Source: JAVSMW01 sp032027005
GTDB lineage: Bacteria > Bacillota > Thermincolia > Thermincolales > UBA2595
DNA length: 64,000 nt
Assembly: GCA_032027005.1 (NCBI GenBank)
Contig: JAVSMW010000005.1
Coordinates: forward strand, 186,001 to 250,000
Direction of reading: 5' to 3'
Position numbers and translations under genes: made by a program. Position 1 is the first letter of the stretch. Each line of letters opens with the position of its first letter. Shown here one piece after another: positions 43,598-52,864 of this stretch. The notes below the pieces were generated by a model. That model saw nothing but the letters and a program-made list of their open reading frames with translations. It was not told the origin of the DNA and ran no database searches.

Positions 43598-44443
43598 TTG
43601 AAATTAGGCAATACCAGATTGACGTCCGAAGTCATGGAGGCTTATAGAGTACTTGCTCCTTTTCTTCTAGATATCACCTTTAACGAACTGTCTACCGGAA
43701 TTACCGATACGGAAAAGTTCGTTGCCTATTATAAAGGGCGATACCTTGATTTGGGCATTACTCCGGGAACACCTGTCCGGCCCGGCTCACCCGTGTATGA
43801 GGCCATGCAGAACAAAAAAAGGGTAATTAAACATATCCCGAAAGAAGCGATTGGAATCCCTTATATTATAACCGCAAACCCGGTTTTTGACGAAACGGGA
43901 AAGGTAATAGGGGCGATAGCCACAGGTACTTCGACCGAAAGAGAAGTATTGATTAAAGAGACATCTCTAGAACTTTCCTCGGCAATTGAGCAAATCAACT
44001 CAGCTATTAATGATATGGTTTTAGAAACAGAGAAGTTTACGCGGGCTAACGAGGAGCTTTTAGCCCTTTCTACTAAAACACAGGAGAGGGTTTCCGATAC
44101 TAATGACATTTTGGAATATATTAAGGACATTGGCAGTGAAATAAAGGTTTTAGGGATTAATGCTTCTATTGAGGCTTCCAGGGCAGGAAACCACGGATTA
44201 GGATTCAAGGTCGTAGCATCTGAAATTCAGAAATTGTCAGATAATAGCATGAAGTCGGTCAAAAAGATTGAAGAAACACTAAAAAATGCGCGCAATGAAA
44301 TTGATTCCTTTGTCCGGAAAGTCGAAGAATTTAACATGTTTGTACACGCCCAAATGTCAATGACAGAAGAGACGCTGGCAACAACTGACCAGCTCAAGAA
44401 AATGTCGGAAAACCTATTGACATCGGTTAAAGAAATAATTTAA
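43598..44443 (+). CDS. Short soluble chemoreceptor-like protein
   Basis: A 281-aa protein with no transmembrane segment. Residues 1 to about 115 form a compact sensor-like domain (FVAYYKGRYLDLGITPGTPVRPGSPVYEAMQNKKRVI..IPYIITANPVFDETGKVIGAIATGTS). The C-terminus is a coiled coil ending in an MCP-type hairpin (GINASIEASRAGNHGLGFKVVASEIQKLSDNSMKSVKKIEETL). The signalling part is shorter than normal and lacks obvious methylation sites. It starts with TTG at 43598, with GGAGGTGG nearby. It may be a cytosolic signal protein related to chemotaxis receptors. Confidence 0.8.
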   Translation: MKLGNTRLTSEVMEAYRVLAPFLLDITFNELSTGITDTEKFVAYYKGRYLDLGITPGTPVRPGSPVYEAMQNKKRVIKHIPKEAIGIPYIITANPVFDETGKVIGAIATGTSTEREVLIKETSLELSSAIEQINSAINDMVLETEKFTRANEELLALSTKTQERVSDTNDILEYIKDIGSEIKVLGINASIEASRAGNHGLGFKVVASEIQKLSDNSMKSVKKIEETLKNARNEIDSFVRKVEEFNMFVHAQMSMTEETLATTDQLKKMSENLLTSVKEII

Positions 44444-44459
44444 TGCGGCATATTACAGC

Positions 44460-44510
44460 AAACGCCTTTCCCTTGGCCTGACTCGTTCGGTCAGGAGGGA
44501 AAGGCGTTTT
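44460..44510. terminator. Strong bidirectional terminator
   Basis: AAACGCCTTTCCCT (44460-44473) pairs with AGGGAAAGGCGTTT (44496-44509), with a second inner stem (CCTGAC/GTCAGG). It separates the chemoreceptor gene from the convergent TRAP operon. T-runs are short, but the stem is 14 bp and perfect. Confidence 0.78.
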
Positions 44511-44520
44511 GACACTTTAC

Positions 44521-45825
44521 TTAATACGTTATGTACTTCGGCAGGAAGGTCGACAGCCCGGGAAAAGCGATGAGCAGCAATGTGCCCACGATCAAAGGAA
44601 TTAAAAAAGGTATTATACCCCTAAAAATGGTGGTCAGAGGCACATCTTTGGTAATACCCTTGACTACAAAAGCATTGACGCCCACCGGCGGAGTCACCAC
44701 GGCAATCATACTGAGAGCCGTTACTATTACCGCAAACCAGGTCAGGTCATAGCCCAGGTTAGTTATAACCGGCATCAGAATCGGCACCAGAAGGACGATG
44801 ATTGCCATGGCATCGATAAAACAACCCAGGACAAACCAGAAGGCAACAATTAACAGCATAATAATTGCTGGCGAGACATCCAGGGTGCCCACCCACTCAG
44901 CTAATTTAAGAGGCATCCCCGTACGGGTAATAAAATGGCTGAAGACAGTCGCACCGGCAATCAGGAGCATAATCATGCATGATAAACGCAATCCATCCTT
45001 GGTGGCCTCGACGAATTTCTGCCAGGTCAGCTCCCGGTTAAGTAACCCGATCATTATAGCTCCCGCCGCACCTATAGCACCGGCTTGAGTTGGGGTAAAC
45101 CAACCGGCGAACAATCCGCCGATGGTTATAAAAAATAAAATGATGGTATCAGTAAGGCCTTTTAAGGAAATTAACTTTTGTTTTAATGTAGCCGACTGGC
45201 CTATGGAAGCACCGGCAGAATCACGCCTGCAAAGATAATAAACTGTGCCCATCATAAGAATAGCCAGGATAATGCCGGGAATTATTCCGGCTATAAAGAG
45301 CTTCCCGATAGATTGTTCAGTTAATAAGCCGAAAACTATAAAGGAAGTACTGGGCGGAATCATGATGCCCAGGCCGCCGGACACGGCCACGGTGCCGGTT
45401 GATATCCAATCTTTATAGCCAAACCTTTTCATTTCGGGAATGGCTATTTTACCAATAGTGGCACAGGTGGCTGTTGTTGAACCGCAAATAGCACCGAATC
45501 CGGCAGATGCCGCAATAGTTGCCATAGCCAAGCCGCCCGGCAAATGCCCAACTAAAGTATTAGCCGTTTCAAACAGCTTTTTGCCGATTCCCGAGGCGAA
45601 AGCATAAGTTCCCATCAAAACAAACATGGGGATGACACTCAATGGGTAGGAAGCAAATTGCTCGAAAATATCTCTCGGCAAAAGACTTAAGCCGACTGTG
45701 GGTGAAACAAAGTTAGCGTAACCCGCCACGCCTGCCAGGGCCATGGCGAAAGCAATTGGCATCCCTATCGCAAAAAGGATAAGCATCACTATAATTCCTA
45801 ATATACCAACCATTTCCGGGCTCAT
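44521..45825 (-). CDS. TRAP transporter large permease (DctM family)
   Basis: A 434-aa membrane protein with about 12 helices. Family motifs include LPGGLAMATIAASAGFGAICGSTTATCATIGKIAIPEMKRFGYKDWISTGTVAVSGGLGIMIPPSTSFIVFGLLTEQSIGKLFIAGIIPGI and AVVTPPVGVNAFVVKG. It moves organic acids with Na+ together with DctQ. Its 5' end overlaps dctQ by 4 bases. This intact copy helps identify the remnant at 21908-22141. The transcript ends at the terminator 44460-44510. Confidence 0.92.
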   Translation of the reverse strand: MSPEMVGILGIIVMLILFAIGMPIAFAMALAGVAGYANFVSPTVGLSLLPRDIFEQFASYPLSVIPMFVLMGTYAFASGIGKKLFETANTLVGHLPGGLAMATIAASAGFGAICGSTTATCATIGKIAIPEMKRFGYKDWISTGTVAVSGGLGIMIPPSTSFIVFGLLTEQSIGKLFIAGIIPGIILAILMMGTVYYLCRRDSAGASIGQSATLKQKLISLKGLTDTIILFFITIGGLFAGWFTPTQAGAIGAAGAIMIGLLNRELTWQKFVEATKDGLRLSCMIMLLIAGATVFSHFITRTGMPLKLAEWVGTLDVSPAIIMLLIVAFWFVLGCFIDAMAIIVLLVPILMPVITNLGYDLTWFAVIVTALSMIAVVTPPVGVNAFVVKGITKDVPLTTIFRGIIPFLIPLIVGTLLLIAFPGLSTFLPKYITY

Positions 45826-46355
45826 CTATTCACCACCTCTTTAGCCGATTTCAACATCTCCTGCAGCAGTACCAGACAAAGCGGAATGCAGCTTAAAGCT
45901 ATCCATAAAACAAATGGATAAACCGGTATTCTGGAGGCAGCCGTCACCTCTTTGGCGATTTTTAAGGCTTGAGCGTATTCATAACTTTTCCAAACCAGGA
46001 GTATAAAGAGAACCAACCCCAGCAGGGCCACCAGAAAATCTAAGATATGCCTTATCCTTGGCGGGAAGCTGTCCACAAATTCCAGTTTGATATACTTACC
46101 GTCAATTTTGGTAGCAGCCAATGAGCCTGCTATAGCTATGACCTGGAGGAAATAAACAACCTCAGTCCCGGCTGCTAGGGGTTTTGTGAATAATTTGGCT
46201 CCGATTACATCAATCAGAGTGGCAATTATAATGCCTACCAGGCCGACCATGCCGATGCGTTCAAACCAGACACTGAGTAAATGGACCAGCTTATCCATTT
46301 TCCCTAAGGTACCCTCGGTCGTTAAGTTTTGCGGTGCACCACTTGAGTTTTCCAT
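45822..46355 (-). CDS. TRAP transporter small permease (DctQ family)
   Basis: A 177-aa four-helix protein: VWFERIGMVGLVGIIIATLIDVIGAKLF, VVYFLQVIAIAGSLAATKIDGKYIKLEFV, ILDFLVALLGLVLFILLVWKSYEYA and YPFVLWIALSCIPLCLVLLQEM. Start at ATG 46355 is preferred because GAGGGTGAG lies just before it; the longer frame adds a poor N-terminus. It lies between DctP and DctM as is standard. Confidence 0.88.
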   Translation of the reverse strand: MENSSGAPQNLTTEGTLGKMDKLVHLLSVWFERIGMVGLVGIIIATLIDVIGAKLFTKPLAAGTEVVYFLQVIAIAGSLAATKIDGKYIKLEFVDSFPPRIRHILDFLVALLGLVLFILLVWKSYEYAQALKIAKEVTAASRIPVYPFVLWIALSCIPLCLVLLQEMLKSAKEVVNR

Positions 46356-46445
46356 ATGCTCACCCTCACAATTTAATTTCATGGCAGTACACGAAACGAA
46401 TGGGATTGCCGCCGGCACAAAGACTCGGCGGCAATCAAGTCCTTT

Positions 46446-47591
46446 CTATTTCTTGATATAAGTCTCTGGAGGAATATTTTGAGCTGCTTGCTGCTGCTCC
46501 CAGTATGCAACGCGCTCTTTGATATAAGCGATCTGGTCTTTGGTTTCTTGTTCAGAAAAGCCTCTACCAGCCATTTTAGTGATATAATTATCGATTACGG
46601 GCTGGACAGCTGTTTTCCAACGAGCTGCTTCATCATCTGAGAGTCTGATAAATTCAATTCCTTTGGTGCTTGCGTTCTCAAAGGCCGCAAGGTTAACTTT
46701 GTTCCAGGCAAGGGCAGCTTCGGCCTGGTATTTGGCACCTACATCGCTGAAAATCTTCTGGAGGTCGGACGGCAGGCTCTCCCATTTGCTCTTATTCATA
46801 ATCATATAAAAGATATACTGGTTTCCTATTGAAGGAGCAATCGTGGAATATTTGGCAACATCCGCCAATTTAAAGCTCTTCAAAGTTTCGGCGGAGAGCA
46901 ACGCACCTTCAATATTCCCTTTAGACATCCCTTCGTACACTTCACTCATAGGAATATCGCGGGCAGTTGCACCCAAGGCATTCAAGGCATCCGCCACCTC
47001 ACCCGCGCCCCGCAAAGCTTTACCTTTCAAATCCTCCAACTTCTTGATCGGAGTTTTTGCTGTGTGGATGGCAAAAGTGGTGCCGCCAGTGATTTGCAGT
47101 AGTTTAAAATCATCCCATTCCTTAGGTTTATATTTATCCAGAAAATCCACGCCTACATTAGTTCCTATCCAACTGGAAGAGTAGCCTAGTGGGAGGTCAA
47201 GAGCCTCGGTAACTGGAAACCGCCCTGGATTATAGCCGATATGAGAGAAGCCAATGTCAGCCAGTCCCTGTTCCACTCCATCAGCCACTTTCGGTGCTGT
47301 AAGGAGAGAGCCGCCGGGGACAAAGGTTATTTGAAGCCGACCGTTAGACTGGGCTTCGACTTCTTTCAACATATCACCCATCATTTTAGATAAAAGATGG
47401 GCCGGGGGCAAGAAGTTAGAAGCTGTTAATTTAATAACTTCCTGTTTTGTTTCCTGAGCCGGTGCATCCTGTCCGGAGTTTTTCTGTTCTGTAGCAGGAG
47501 GTGTAGAATTAGAGCACCCACTGAAAAGGGCCAAGGTAATCACTATAGAAATCACCAATGTCATGAAACGGGTAAAACCTTTTTTACGCAT
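46446..47591 (-). CDS. TRAP transporter substrate-binding lipoprotein (DctP family)
   Basis: A 381-aa lipoprotein: signal peptide with lipobox LFSGC near residue 26, linker, then IKLTASNFLPPAHLLSKMMGDMLKEVEAQSNGRLQITFVPGGSLLTAPKVADGVEQGLADIGFSHIGYNPG and LEDLKGKALRGAGEVADALNALGATARDIPMSEVYEGMSKGNIEGAL. It resembles 22142-23290 in layout, so the two loci use related transport systems. It is 162 bases after the interrupted CoA ligase, and probably co-expressed with it. Confidence 0.9.
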   Translation of the reverse strand: MRKKGFTRFMTLVISIVITLALFSGCSNSTPPATEQKNSGQDAPAQETKQEVIKLTASNFLPPAHLLSKMMGDMLKEVEAQSNGRLQITFVPGGSLLTAPKVADGVEQGLADIGFSHIGYNPGRFPVTEALDLPLGYSSSWIGTNVGVDFLDKYKPKEWDDFKLLQITGGTTFAIHTAKTPIKKLEDLKGKALRGAGEVADALNALGATARDIPMSEVYEGMSKGNIEGALLSAETLKSFKLADVAKYSTIAPSIGNQYIFYMIMNKSKWESLPSDLQKIFSDVGAKYQAEAALAWNKVNLAAFENASTKGIEFIRLSDDEAARWKTAVQPVIDNYITKMAGRGFSEQETKDQIAYIKERVAYWEQQQAAQNIPPETYIKK

Positions 47592-47753
47592 AAGTATTGT
47601 TCCTCCTTAGTTTTGAATAGTCTCTCGGAATTCTAAAGTGCTTTTAATCCTTTGCATTACTGATATTTCCTACTTGTAAGGATTCAATCACCTCCTTTTC
47701 CGAAACTATGTCCCCAATTTTACTTAACTTAGAACTGAAATCCAACTTCTTTT

Positions 47754-49625
47754 CTAATTAGCATTCTCTATTTCATGTAAAGTCCGACGCACAATTTTAC
47801 CGGCAGGTGTCCGCGGGATTTCTTTTAATACCTCAAATACACGCGGAAGTTTATATATTGCAATTTTATCACGTAAAAAAGACAAAATTTCCTGATGTAA
47901 ATCTTCGTCAAAGATATAATTTTCGTTAAGTGATATAAATGCTTTAACATTTTCACCTCTAATGGGGTCAGGTACACCAATAACGCCGGCATCCTTGACT
48001 GCCGGGTGCCTGACCAGGGCGTCCTCAATCTCTCCAGGGCCAATCCGGTAACCGGAACTTTTGATCAGGTCAGTTTCCCGTGACACAAAAAACACGTATC
48101 CTTCATCGTCAAGATAAACATAGTCACCTGTCATATTCCAACCATCAAGCACAACCGATTCCTGTTTTTTAAGTAACTCACCGTTATTTTCATAGGGCCG
48201 CCAATAAATTGTGCTAGTAGGGCCCTTAATAAAAAAAGCGCCTCCGGCGCGCTTTTAGTCTGTGCTATCATTTAGTTCGTATTTCTGCCCATGAACTCCA
48301 TTGTAACTGACTGGACGCATCTCACCANCCTCTTTGAGACATTTACTTTTTCCCTTCGACAAAAACTCAGAAAACCCTTGCTCTGCAAGGGTTAATAGGA
48401 CTAAAAATTTTATACTTTCCTATACGTCAAGTAATCGCCCTATTTCGTGTGGTTTGCAGGCATTTCCCTCATCATCTACTACTTTAATTTCATATCCCGG
48501 AGTCGCTTGACCGGGCGAGCCTATGCGTGGTGGCTGACCGAAAACATTAACCACAAATGAGAAGAGCATTTCGGTGTTGCCAAAGGCTTCATATATATCA
48601 AGCCCTGACATCTCTTTCCAGGCAGTAAAGGTTTTAGTGTCCATGGCTTCGCCGCCACTGGTACAAATTCTTAAAGAACTTAAATCGTATTCTTTTCTAG
48701 CATCAGCCGCTAAGCATATCTTACGATAAGCGGTAGGCGGCATTTTCATGATACTTATCCCATGATTTTCAATAATTCTAAGCATTTCGCCAGGTTCAAA
48801 TTTGGGGATTAAAGAACAGCTTGCCCCAAAGCGGAAAGGGATAGCGGCAATAAGAGTGTGGCCTGCTGCAAAGGCTAGGGGCCCTGTAGTGCTGAGAACA
48901 TCATCTGGCCTGACCCCGCCATAACAATATTTCCCCCAAACATCAGCAATGATAAGCAGATCTTCCATAAAATGGACCGTGCCCTTGGGCATTCCTGTTG
49001 TCCCGGAGGTATATAAGATTAGCGAAACGGCCTGCCGATCACGAAGTACGGAAGTATATTCCTTTTTACCACCGGTCACGAGAAGGGAATAAGGGATAAA
49101 GCCTTTGGCCTTAATATCCAAAATATTCCCATTGATAACGATGATTTTTTCTACTGTGGTTATTTCGTCCCTTGCTGCTTCTACTTGGGCAAGCAGCCTT
49201 TCTTCACATATAATGGCCTTAGCTCCGGAATTATTGCAGATATATGCGATTTCTTCGTGGGACATAAGAGGTGATGTAGGAACCGCTACCGCCCCGATTT
49301 TAATAATAGCGAAATTTGCTACCAGGGCTTCCGGTATGTTGGCACACCAAATGATAACCCTGTCGTCTTCCTCTATGCCCAGTTCTTTTAAGCTGTTACA
49401 TAAACGGTTAACTGTGTAGTAAAGCTCACGGTAAGTGATTCTTTGATCTTTATAATAAATAGCAACACTGTTGCCTCTGCCTTCTTGTAGATTCTTATCT
49501 ACAAACTCTTCGGTGGAATTCATTTTTTCGGGATAGTTTTGAAGTTCTGGCAAAGTATAGATTTTTTCCGGCCATATCGACATGGGTGGAAGATCCTTTG
49601 CGGTGATTTTTACCAACTGTATCAC
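47754..49625 (-). pseudogene. AMP-forming acyl-CoA ligase interrupted by an insertion sequence
   Basis: An acyl- or aryl-CoA synthetase in two pieces. The N-terminal piece (48420-49625) has LILYTSGTTGMPKGTVHFMED and EAFGNTEML and stops in HEIGRLLDV. The C-terminal piece resumes in frame as FIKGPTSTIYWRPYENNGELL (about 48228) and continues WNMTGDYVYLDDEGYVFFVSRETDLIKSSGYRIGPGEIE to a C-terminal GKIVRR. Between them lies an IS-like insertion (48228-48427) with an N at 48327. The insertion falls between GRLL and IKGPT, so the uninterrupted enzyme would be about 560 aa. It lies between the aldehyde oxidoreductase and TRAP genes and likely activated the acid made or imported there. Confidence 0.88.
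48228..48427 (-). mobile_element. Insertion sequence copy 1, collapsed at a scaffold gap
   Basis: The ends match 55361-55559. One end (minus strand) reads as a transposase C-terminus RPVSYNGVHGQKYELNDSTD followed by a stop and a GCGCC/GGCGC hairpin with a T-run. The other end has a 5' leader with hairpin AACCCTTGC/GCAAGGGTT, GAAGGGAAAAAG and ATG TCT CAA AGA (MSQR). The N at 48327 shows that the main body of the transposase is missing from the assembly. The true length is unknown. I cannot assign an IS family. Confidence 0.82.
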
Positions 49626-49642
49626 TCCTGCTCAATAAATTA

Positions 49643-51493
49643 TTATTTAAATTCCCAGCCCCGGGCTGTAAAGTAATGCTTGACAGCTTCCCTATTTTCT
49701 TGATAAGACAAGGGCGGTTTACTGCCATTGTGAAAAGGTAAATCTTTTGTATAAAAACGTTCCGGGAAGGCAAATTCTTCATTCTTTTCACCTTCGCGCT
49801 CGTTAAACTGCTGCTGTAAATCCCAAATTTTTGCCGCCGCATTTAAAATATCTTCAACAGTAAACCGGTGACCCATAATTGCTGAAAAGGCTCGCGCGTA
49901 AAAATCGGGACCTAACCCTCGATGGGAAGGTGGTCTGATGCAAAGTCCGGTAGAATTTATAATTGTGATTAAATCTTCAGCATATTTTGCCATTTGCGGA
50001 ATATCCACTTTTGTGGGAGGGTCACCAAATATTCTTTTTTTCAGGTCAGCGGGCATATCCATATTCATGATATCCTCTTCAGAAACGTCCAATTCTTGTT
50101 CCAAATGATTACGTCCAGGATTTAGCAAGGCGTCACAAGTTGATCTGGTGCGCAAATGATCTCCGCCCCGGGTAGTAGTAATATTACCTAATGTCCAAAC
50201 ATCCCATTTCCCCCGGGGATCCCGGACCGGGATTTCCACTCCTTTGATGTGCATGGCATAATGGGCACTACCAGGAAACTGGGCTGCAGCTCTTTTTACT
50301 CCTTCTGCCAGAACGTCGCCAATACCCTGCCTTTTTCCAATCATATCAAGAAGTTTTGAGATACTTGCAAAATCTCCCCATTCCAAAGGAACTTCCTCGT
50401 TGAATTCTTTTAGCAGCCCGTGTTGGTTAGCTTCAATAGCAAAGGCAATCGCCCCCGCTGCTGAAACAACATCCATGCCATAGAGGTTACAGATTTCCGC
50501 ACATTTAAAAATTTCAGCAATATCCTTAATCCCTAACTTAGCTCCGAATTCAAAGTCAAAAGTTACTTCCAACCCCTTGGCTTCGTATCCTTCATATTGA
50601 CCTTTTTTCACCCGCGACCAATGAATACAAGCCACAGGACAGGAGAAACAAGCCAGGTCTTTTTCTTTATATTCCTTTTCAAAAACACCCCGGCCCCTGG
50701 TTTCAACCCAATCGGGAAATGTGCCGCAGGTAAAATTATGCCCTGGGAGGGCACCGATTTTGTTATAGGGATCAGCTACGACCATGCTCCCGAAACGCCT
50801 GGTATAACCAAAGTGATCATTTTTAGTTACTCTTTTAAAGGCTTCGGCCATAATCTTTGAAAAAGCCGGGCGGTCAGCTACCCGGACGACACCGCTCCCA
50901 TGAACGGCAACAGCCTTGACATTTTTGCTGCCCATTACCGCTCCCATGCCGGTTCTGCCCCAGGAACCGTGCTGGTTATTCATGACTGAGGCAAACCGGA
51001 CCATCTTTTCGCCTGCCGGCCCGATACTGGCAACCTGAAAATCATCACCTTTGTCCTGCTTTATTTTATTTACAGCGGCAGTGGTGTCCAGGCCCCAAAG
51101 GTGAGAGGCATCTTCTATCTTAATATCATCATCATCTATGATAATGTAGACCGGATGGGGGCTTTTTCCGGTTAGTATAACATGGCTGTAACCTGCAAAC
51201 TTTAAATGCGCTCCCCACTGCCCGCCGCTATTGGCAGTCCCAAAGCGGCCGCTCAATGGTGACATGGCGGAAAGTTCGGTGCGGGCGGCGGTTGGCAGCA
51301 TAGTCCCAACAAAGGAACCAGTCCCAAAGATCAAAACATTGCGGGGATCAAAAGGATCAATTTTTGGGGGGATAAGGTCGGCCATGAGTTTTGTATTGAC
51401 TCCGAGCCCCCCTAAAAACTCCCTGTGCAAGTCAGTGCCATCAAAGATTTCAATTTTTTGCTCTGTAAGGTCTATTTTAATTATTTTGAACAT
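49643..51493 (-). CDS. aor: Aldehyde ferredoxin oxidoreductase (tungsten)
   Basis: A 616-aa AOR. The N-terminal domain (MFKIIKIDLTEQKIEIFDG..FLGGLGVNTKLMADL, GTGSFVGTMLPTAARTELSAMSPLSGRFGTANSGGQWGAHLKFAGYSHVILTGKSP) is the tungstopterin domain. ACFSCPVACIHW gives three of the 4Fe-4S cysteines and STGLCIRPPSH the fourth. The enzyme oxidises aldehydes to acids, reducing ferredoxin; it can also reduce activated acids. A ferredoxin gene overlaps its start by 16 bases. The downstream neighbour is the CoA ligase, so aldehyde to acid to acyl-CoA is a plausible path. Confidence 0.93.
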   Translation of the reverse strand: MFKIIKIDLTEQKIEIFDGTDLHREFLGGLGVNTKLMADLIPPKIDPFDPRNVLIFGTGSFVGTMLPTAARTELSAMSPLSGRFGTANSGGQWGAHLKFAGYSHVILTGKSPHPVYIIIDDDDIKIEDASHLWGLDTTAAVNKIKQDKGDDFQVASIGPAGEKMVRFASVMNNQHGSWGRTGMGAVMGSKNVKAVAVHGSGVVRVADRPAFSKIMAEAFKRVTKNDHFGYTRRFGSMVVADPYNKIGALPGHNFTCGTFPDWVETRGRGVFEKEYKEKDLACFSCPVACIHWSRVKKGQYEGYEAKGLEVTFDFEFGAKLGIKDIAEIFKCAEICNLYGMDVVSAAGAIAFAIEANQHGLLKEFNEEVPLEWGDFASISKLLDMIGKRQGIGDVLAEGVKRAAAQFPGSAHYAMHIKGVEIPVRDPRGKWDVWTLGNITTTRGGDHLRTRSTCDALLNPGRNHLEQELDVSEEDIMNMDMPADLKKRIFGDPPTKVDIPQMAKYAEDLITIINSTGLCIRPPSHRGLGPDFYARAFSAIMGHRFTVEDILNAAAKIWDLQQQFNEREGEKNEEFAFPERFYTKDLPFHNGSKPPLSYQENREAVKHYFTARGWEFK

Positions 51494-51728
51494 CCAAAGG
51501 CACCTGCCTTTCTTTTACCAATGCCCCAATCGCACAGTAATTGGCGCAAAGGCCGCAATTTTTGCAACGACTGTCAAAGGTTATTTTAAAATGCGCACTA
51601 TCTTTTTCCTCCACTGTGATATAAGCCTTAAGCGGCTGAAAACCATTTTCGTAAGTATAAGAACAAATCATCTGACATGCCCGGCATCCCGTACAATGTT
51701 CAGGAAAAACATTTATTTTCCAACTCAT
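51477..51728 (-). CDS. Ferredoxin subunit linked to aldehyde oxidoreductase
   Basis: An 83-aa 4Fe-4S protein, with HCTGCRACQMICSYTYENGFQP and RCKNCGLCANYCAIGAL giving two cluster motifs (CxxCxxCxxxC). I start at ATG 51728, with AGGAGGGAT upstream; a TTG one codon earlier would also be possible. It overlaps the AOR gene by 17 bases, so it is probably the AOR electron carrier. Confidence 0.87.
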   Translation of the reverse strand: MSWKINVFPEHCTGCRACQMICSYTYENGFQPLKAYITVEEKDSAHFKITFDSRCKNCGLCANYCAIGALVKERQVPLDVQNN

Positions 51729-51797
51729 CAACCGATCCCTCCTTATAATGCAATGAAGTTGACGCTGTAAGCAGCAGCAGACAGCTTGTTCCGCCGG

Positions 51798-52847
51798 TTA
51801 GTATTGACCAACTGTCCTGGCAGCTTTTAGCATAGCATAGACATTAACCGGTGGAGTTTCGATGGGCATAGCGCAGGCCGGCATTAGAATAAACCCACCT
51901 GGGTTGTCTTTCATTTTCGTGATTATATCACATGATTCTTTGAATACTTGATCAGGGCGACCGGAAAATAATAATTGGGTGCTAAGATTACCGGCTATGA
52001 TATGATCCTCCCCGATGGCTTTGGCTGTGGCCTCAATGTCCATATCATCACCAATCGTAAAGATAGTGCGAGGAGCTAGCTTAACATCTTGCCAGAAGGA
52101 CAACTTTTTTGTATGATCGCCACAAAGGTGGATAAATAACTTCTTTACTCCACGATCAACTAAATATGAATAAATTTCTTGGATGTAGGGAAGGCTGTAT
52201 TTTTCGAAGAATTTGTTTGACAATAGATTTTCTAAGGGGTAGGTTGCAAAAGACGTGCAATTTTCAGCTCCAAATTCTTCGATGTAACGGTCAGCTATTT
52301 TAAGGATATAATCTGCTGCCAGGCGGAAAATCCGGTGCGCCAGTTCCGGATCTTTATGAAGCCACCGGAAAACCATATCATTGTCCATAACGGTCGCTGC
52401 AATTCCGAATACCGAACCCGATGTTATTGAGGCCGGGTAACCTTTAGCCCGGCAGAGCCTGGCAAACTGCAGCATCCTGCTTATCCCCGGAGCGGTATCT
52501 AAATCGGGTAAAGTAAGTTTTTCCAGATCATCGGCTTTCAAGACTGCCTTTTTTATGGTTGGAAATGTGTTTGGCATTGATTCAGGAAATTGCAGCACAC
52601 CCCCGAAATCCCATCCTGCCCAATTGGGATTATTAAAAATCGGGGTAGCATCATATTGGTAAGTTTCCATGGCCCAAAGTTGTGCCTCGAAGGCTTTTTC
52701 CGGTTCAAGGAAATATTCCTTACAGGTCATTCCATAAACCGGGGCGACCCAACCGAGGGCAAATGGATTTACGGGCACGCGATCCAGACCCTGCCTGAGA
52801 GCTAATGCTCTCATACGTTCTGCTGAACTTAATTTATCGCTATTCAT
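51798..52847 (-). CDS. Uroporphyrinogen decarboxylase-family (MtaA-like) methyltransferase
   Basis: A 349-aa protein of the UroD/MtaA superfamily. SSAERMRALALRQGLDRVPVNPFALGWVAP is typical of the non-haem branch. KKLFIHLCGDHTKKLSFW contains the zinc-type HxC(G) motif and GFILMPACAMPIETPPVN has the later Cys, matching the H-x-C-x(n)-C zinc site of methylcobamide:thiol methyltransferases (MtaA, MtbA). Haem biosynthesis is unlikely since there are no hem genes nearby. No corrinoid protein gene is in the window, so its methyl donor is unknown. It lies between the molybdopterin oxidoreductase and AOR genes. Confidence 0.8.
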   Translation of the reverse strand: MNSDKLSSAERMRALALRQGLDRVPVNPFALGWVAPVYGMTCKEYFLEPEKAFEAQLWAMETYQYDATPIFNNPNWAGWDFGGVLQFPESMPNTFPTIKKAVLKADDLEKLTLPDLDTAPGISRMLQFARLCRAKGYPASITSGSVFGIAATVMDNDMVFRWLHKDPELAHRIFRLAADYILKIADRYIEEFGAENCTSFATYPLENLLSNKFFEKYSLPYIQEIYSYLVDRGVKKLFIHLCGDHTKKLSFWQDVKLAPRTIFTIGDDMDIEATAKAIGEDHIIAGNLSTQLLFSGRPDQVFKESCDIITKMKDNPGGFILMPACAMPIETPPVNVYAMLKAARTVGQY

Positions 52848-52864
52848 TTAATACCTCCGTTCTC

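Noticed and set aside
51798..52847. Haem biosynthesis HemE
   Set aside because: The HxC..C zinc motif and metabolic context fit the MtaA branch; no other hem genes are seen.
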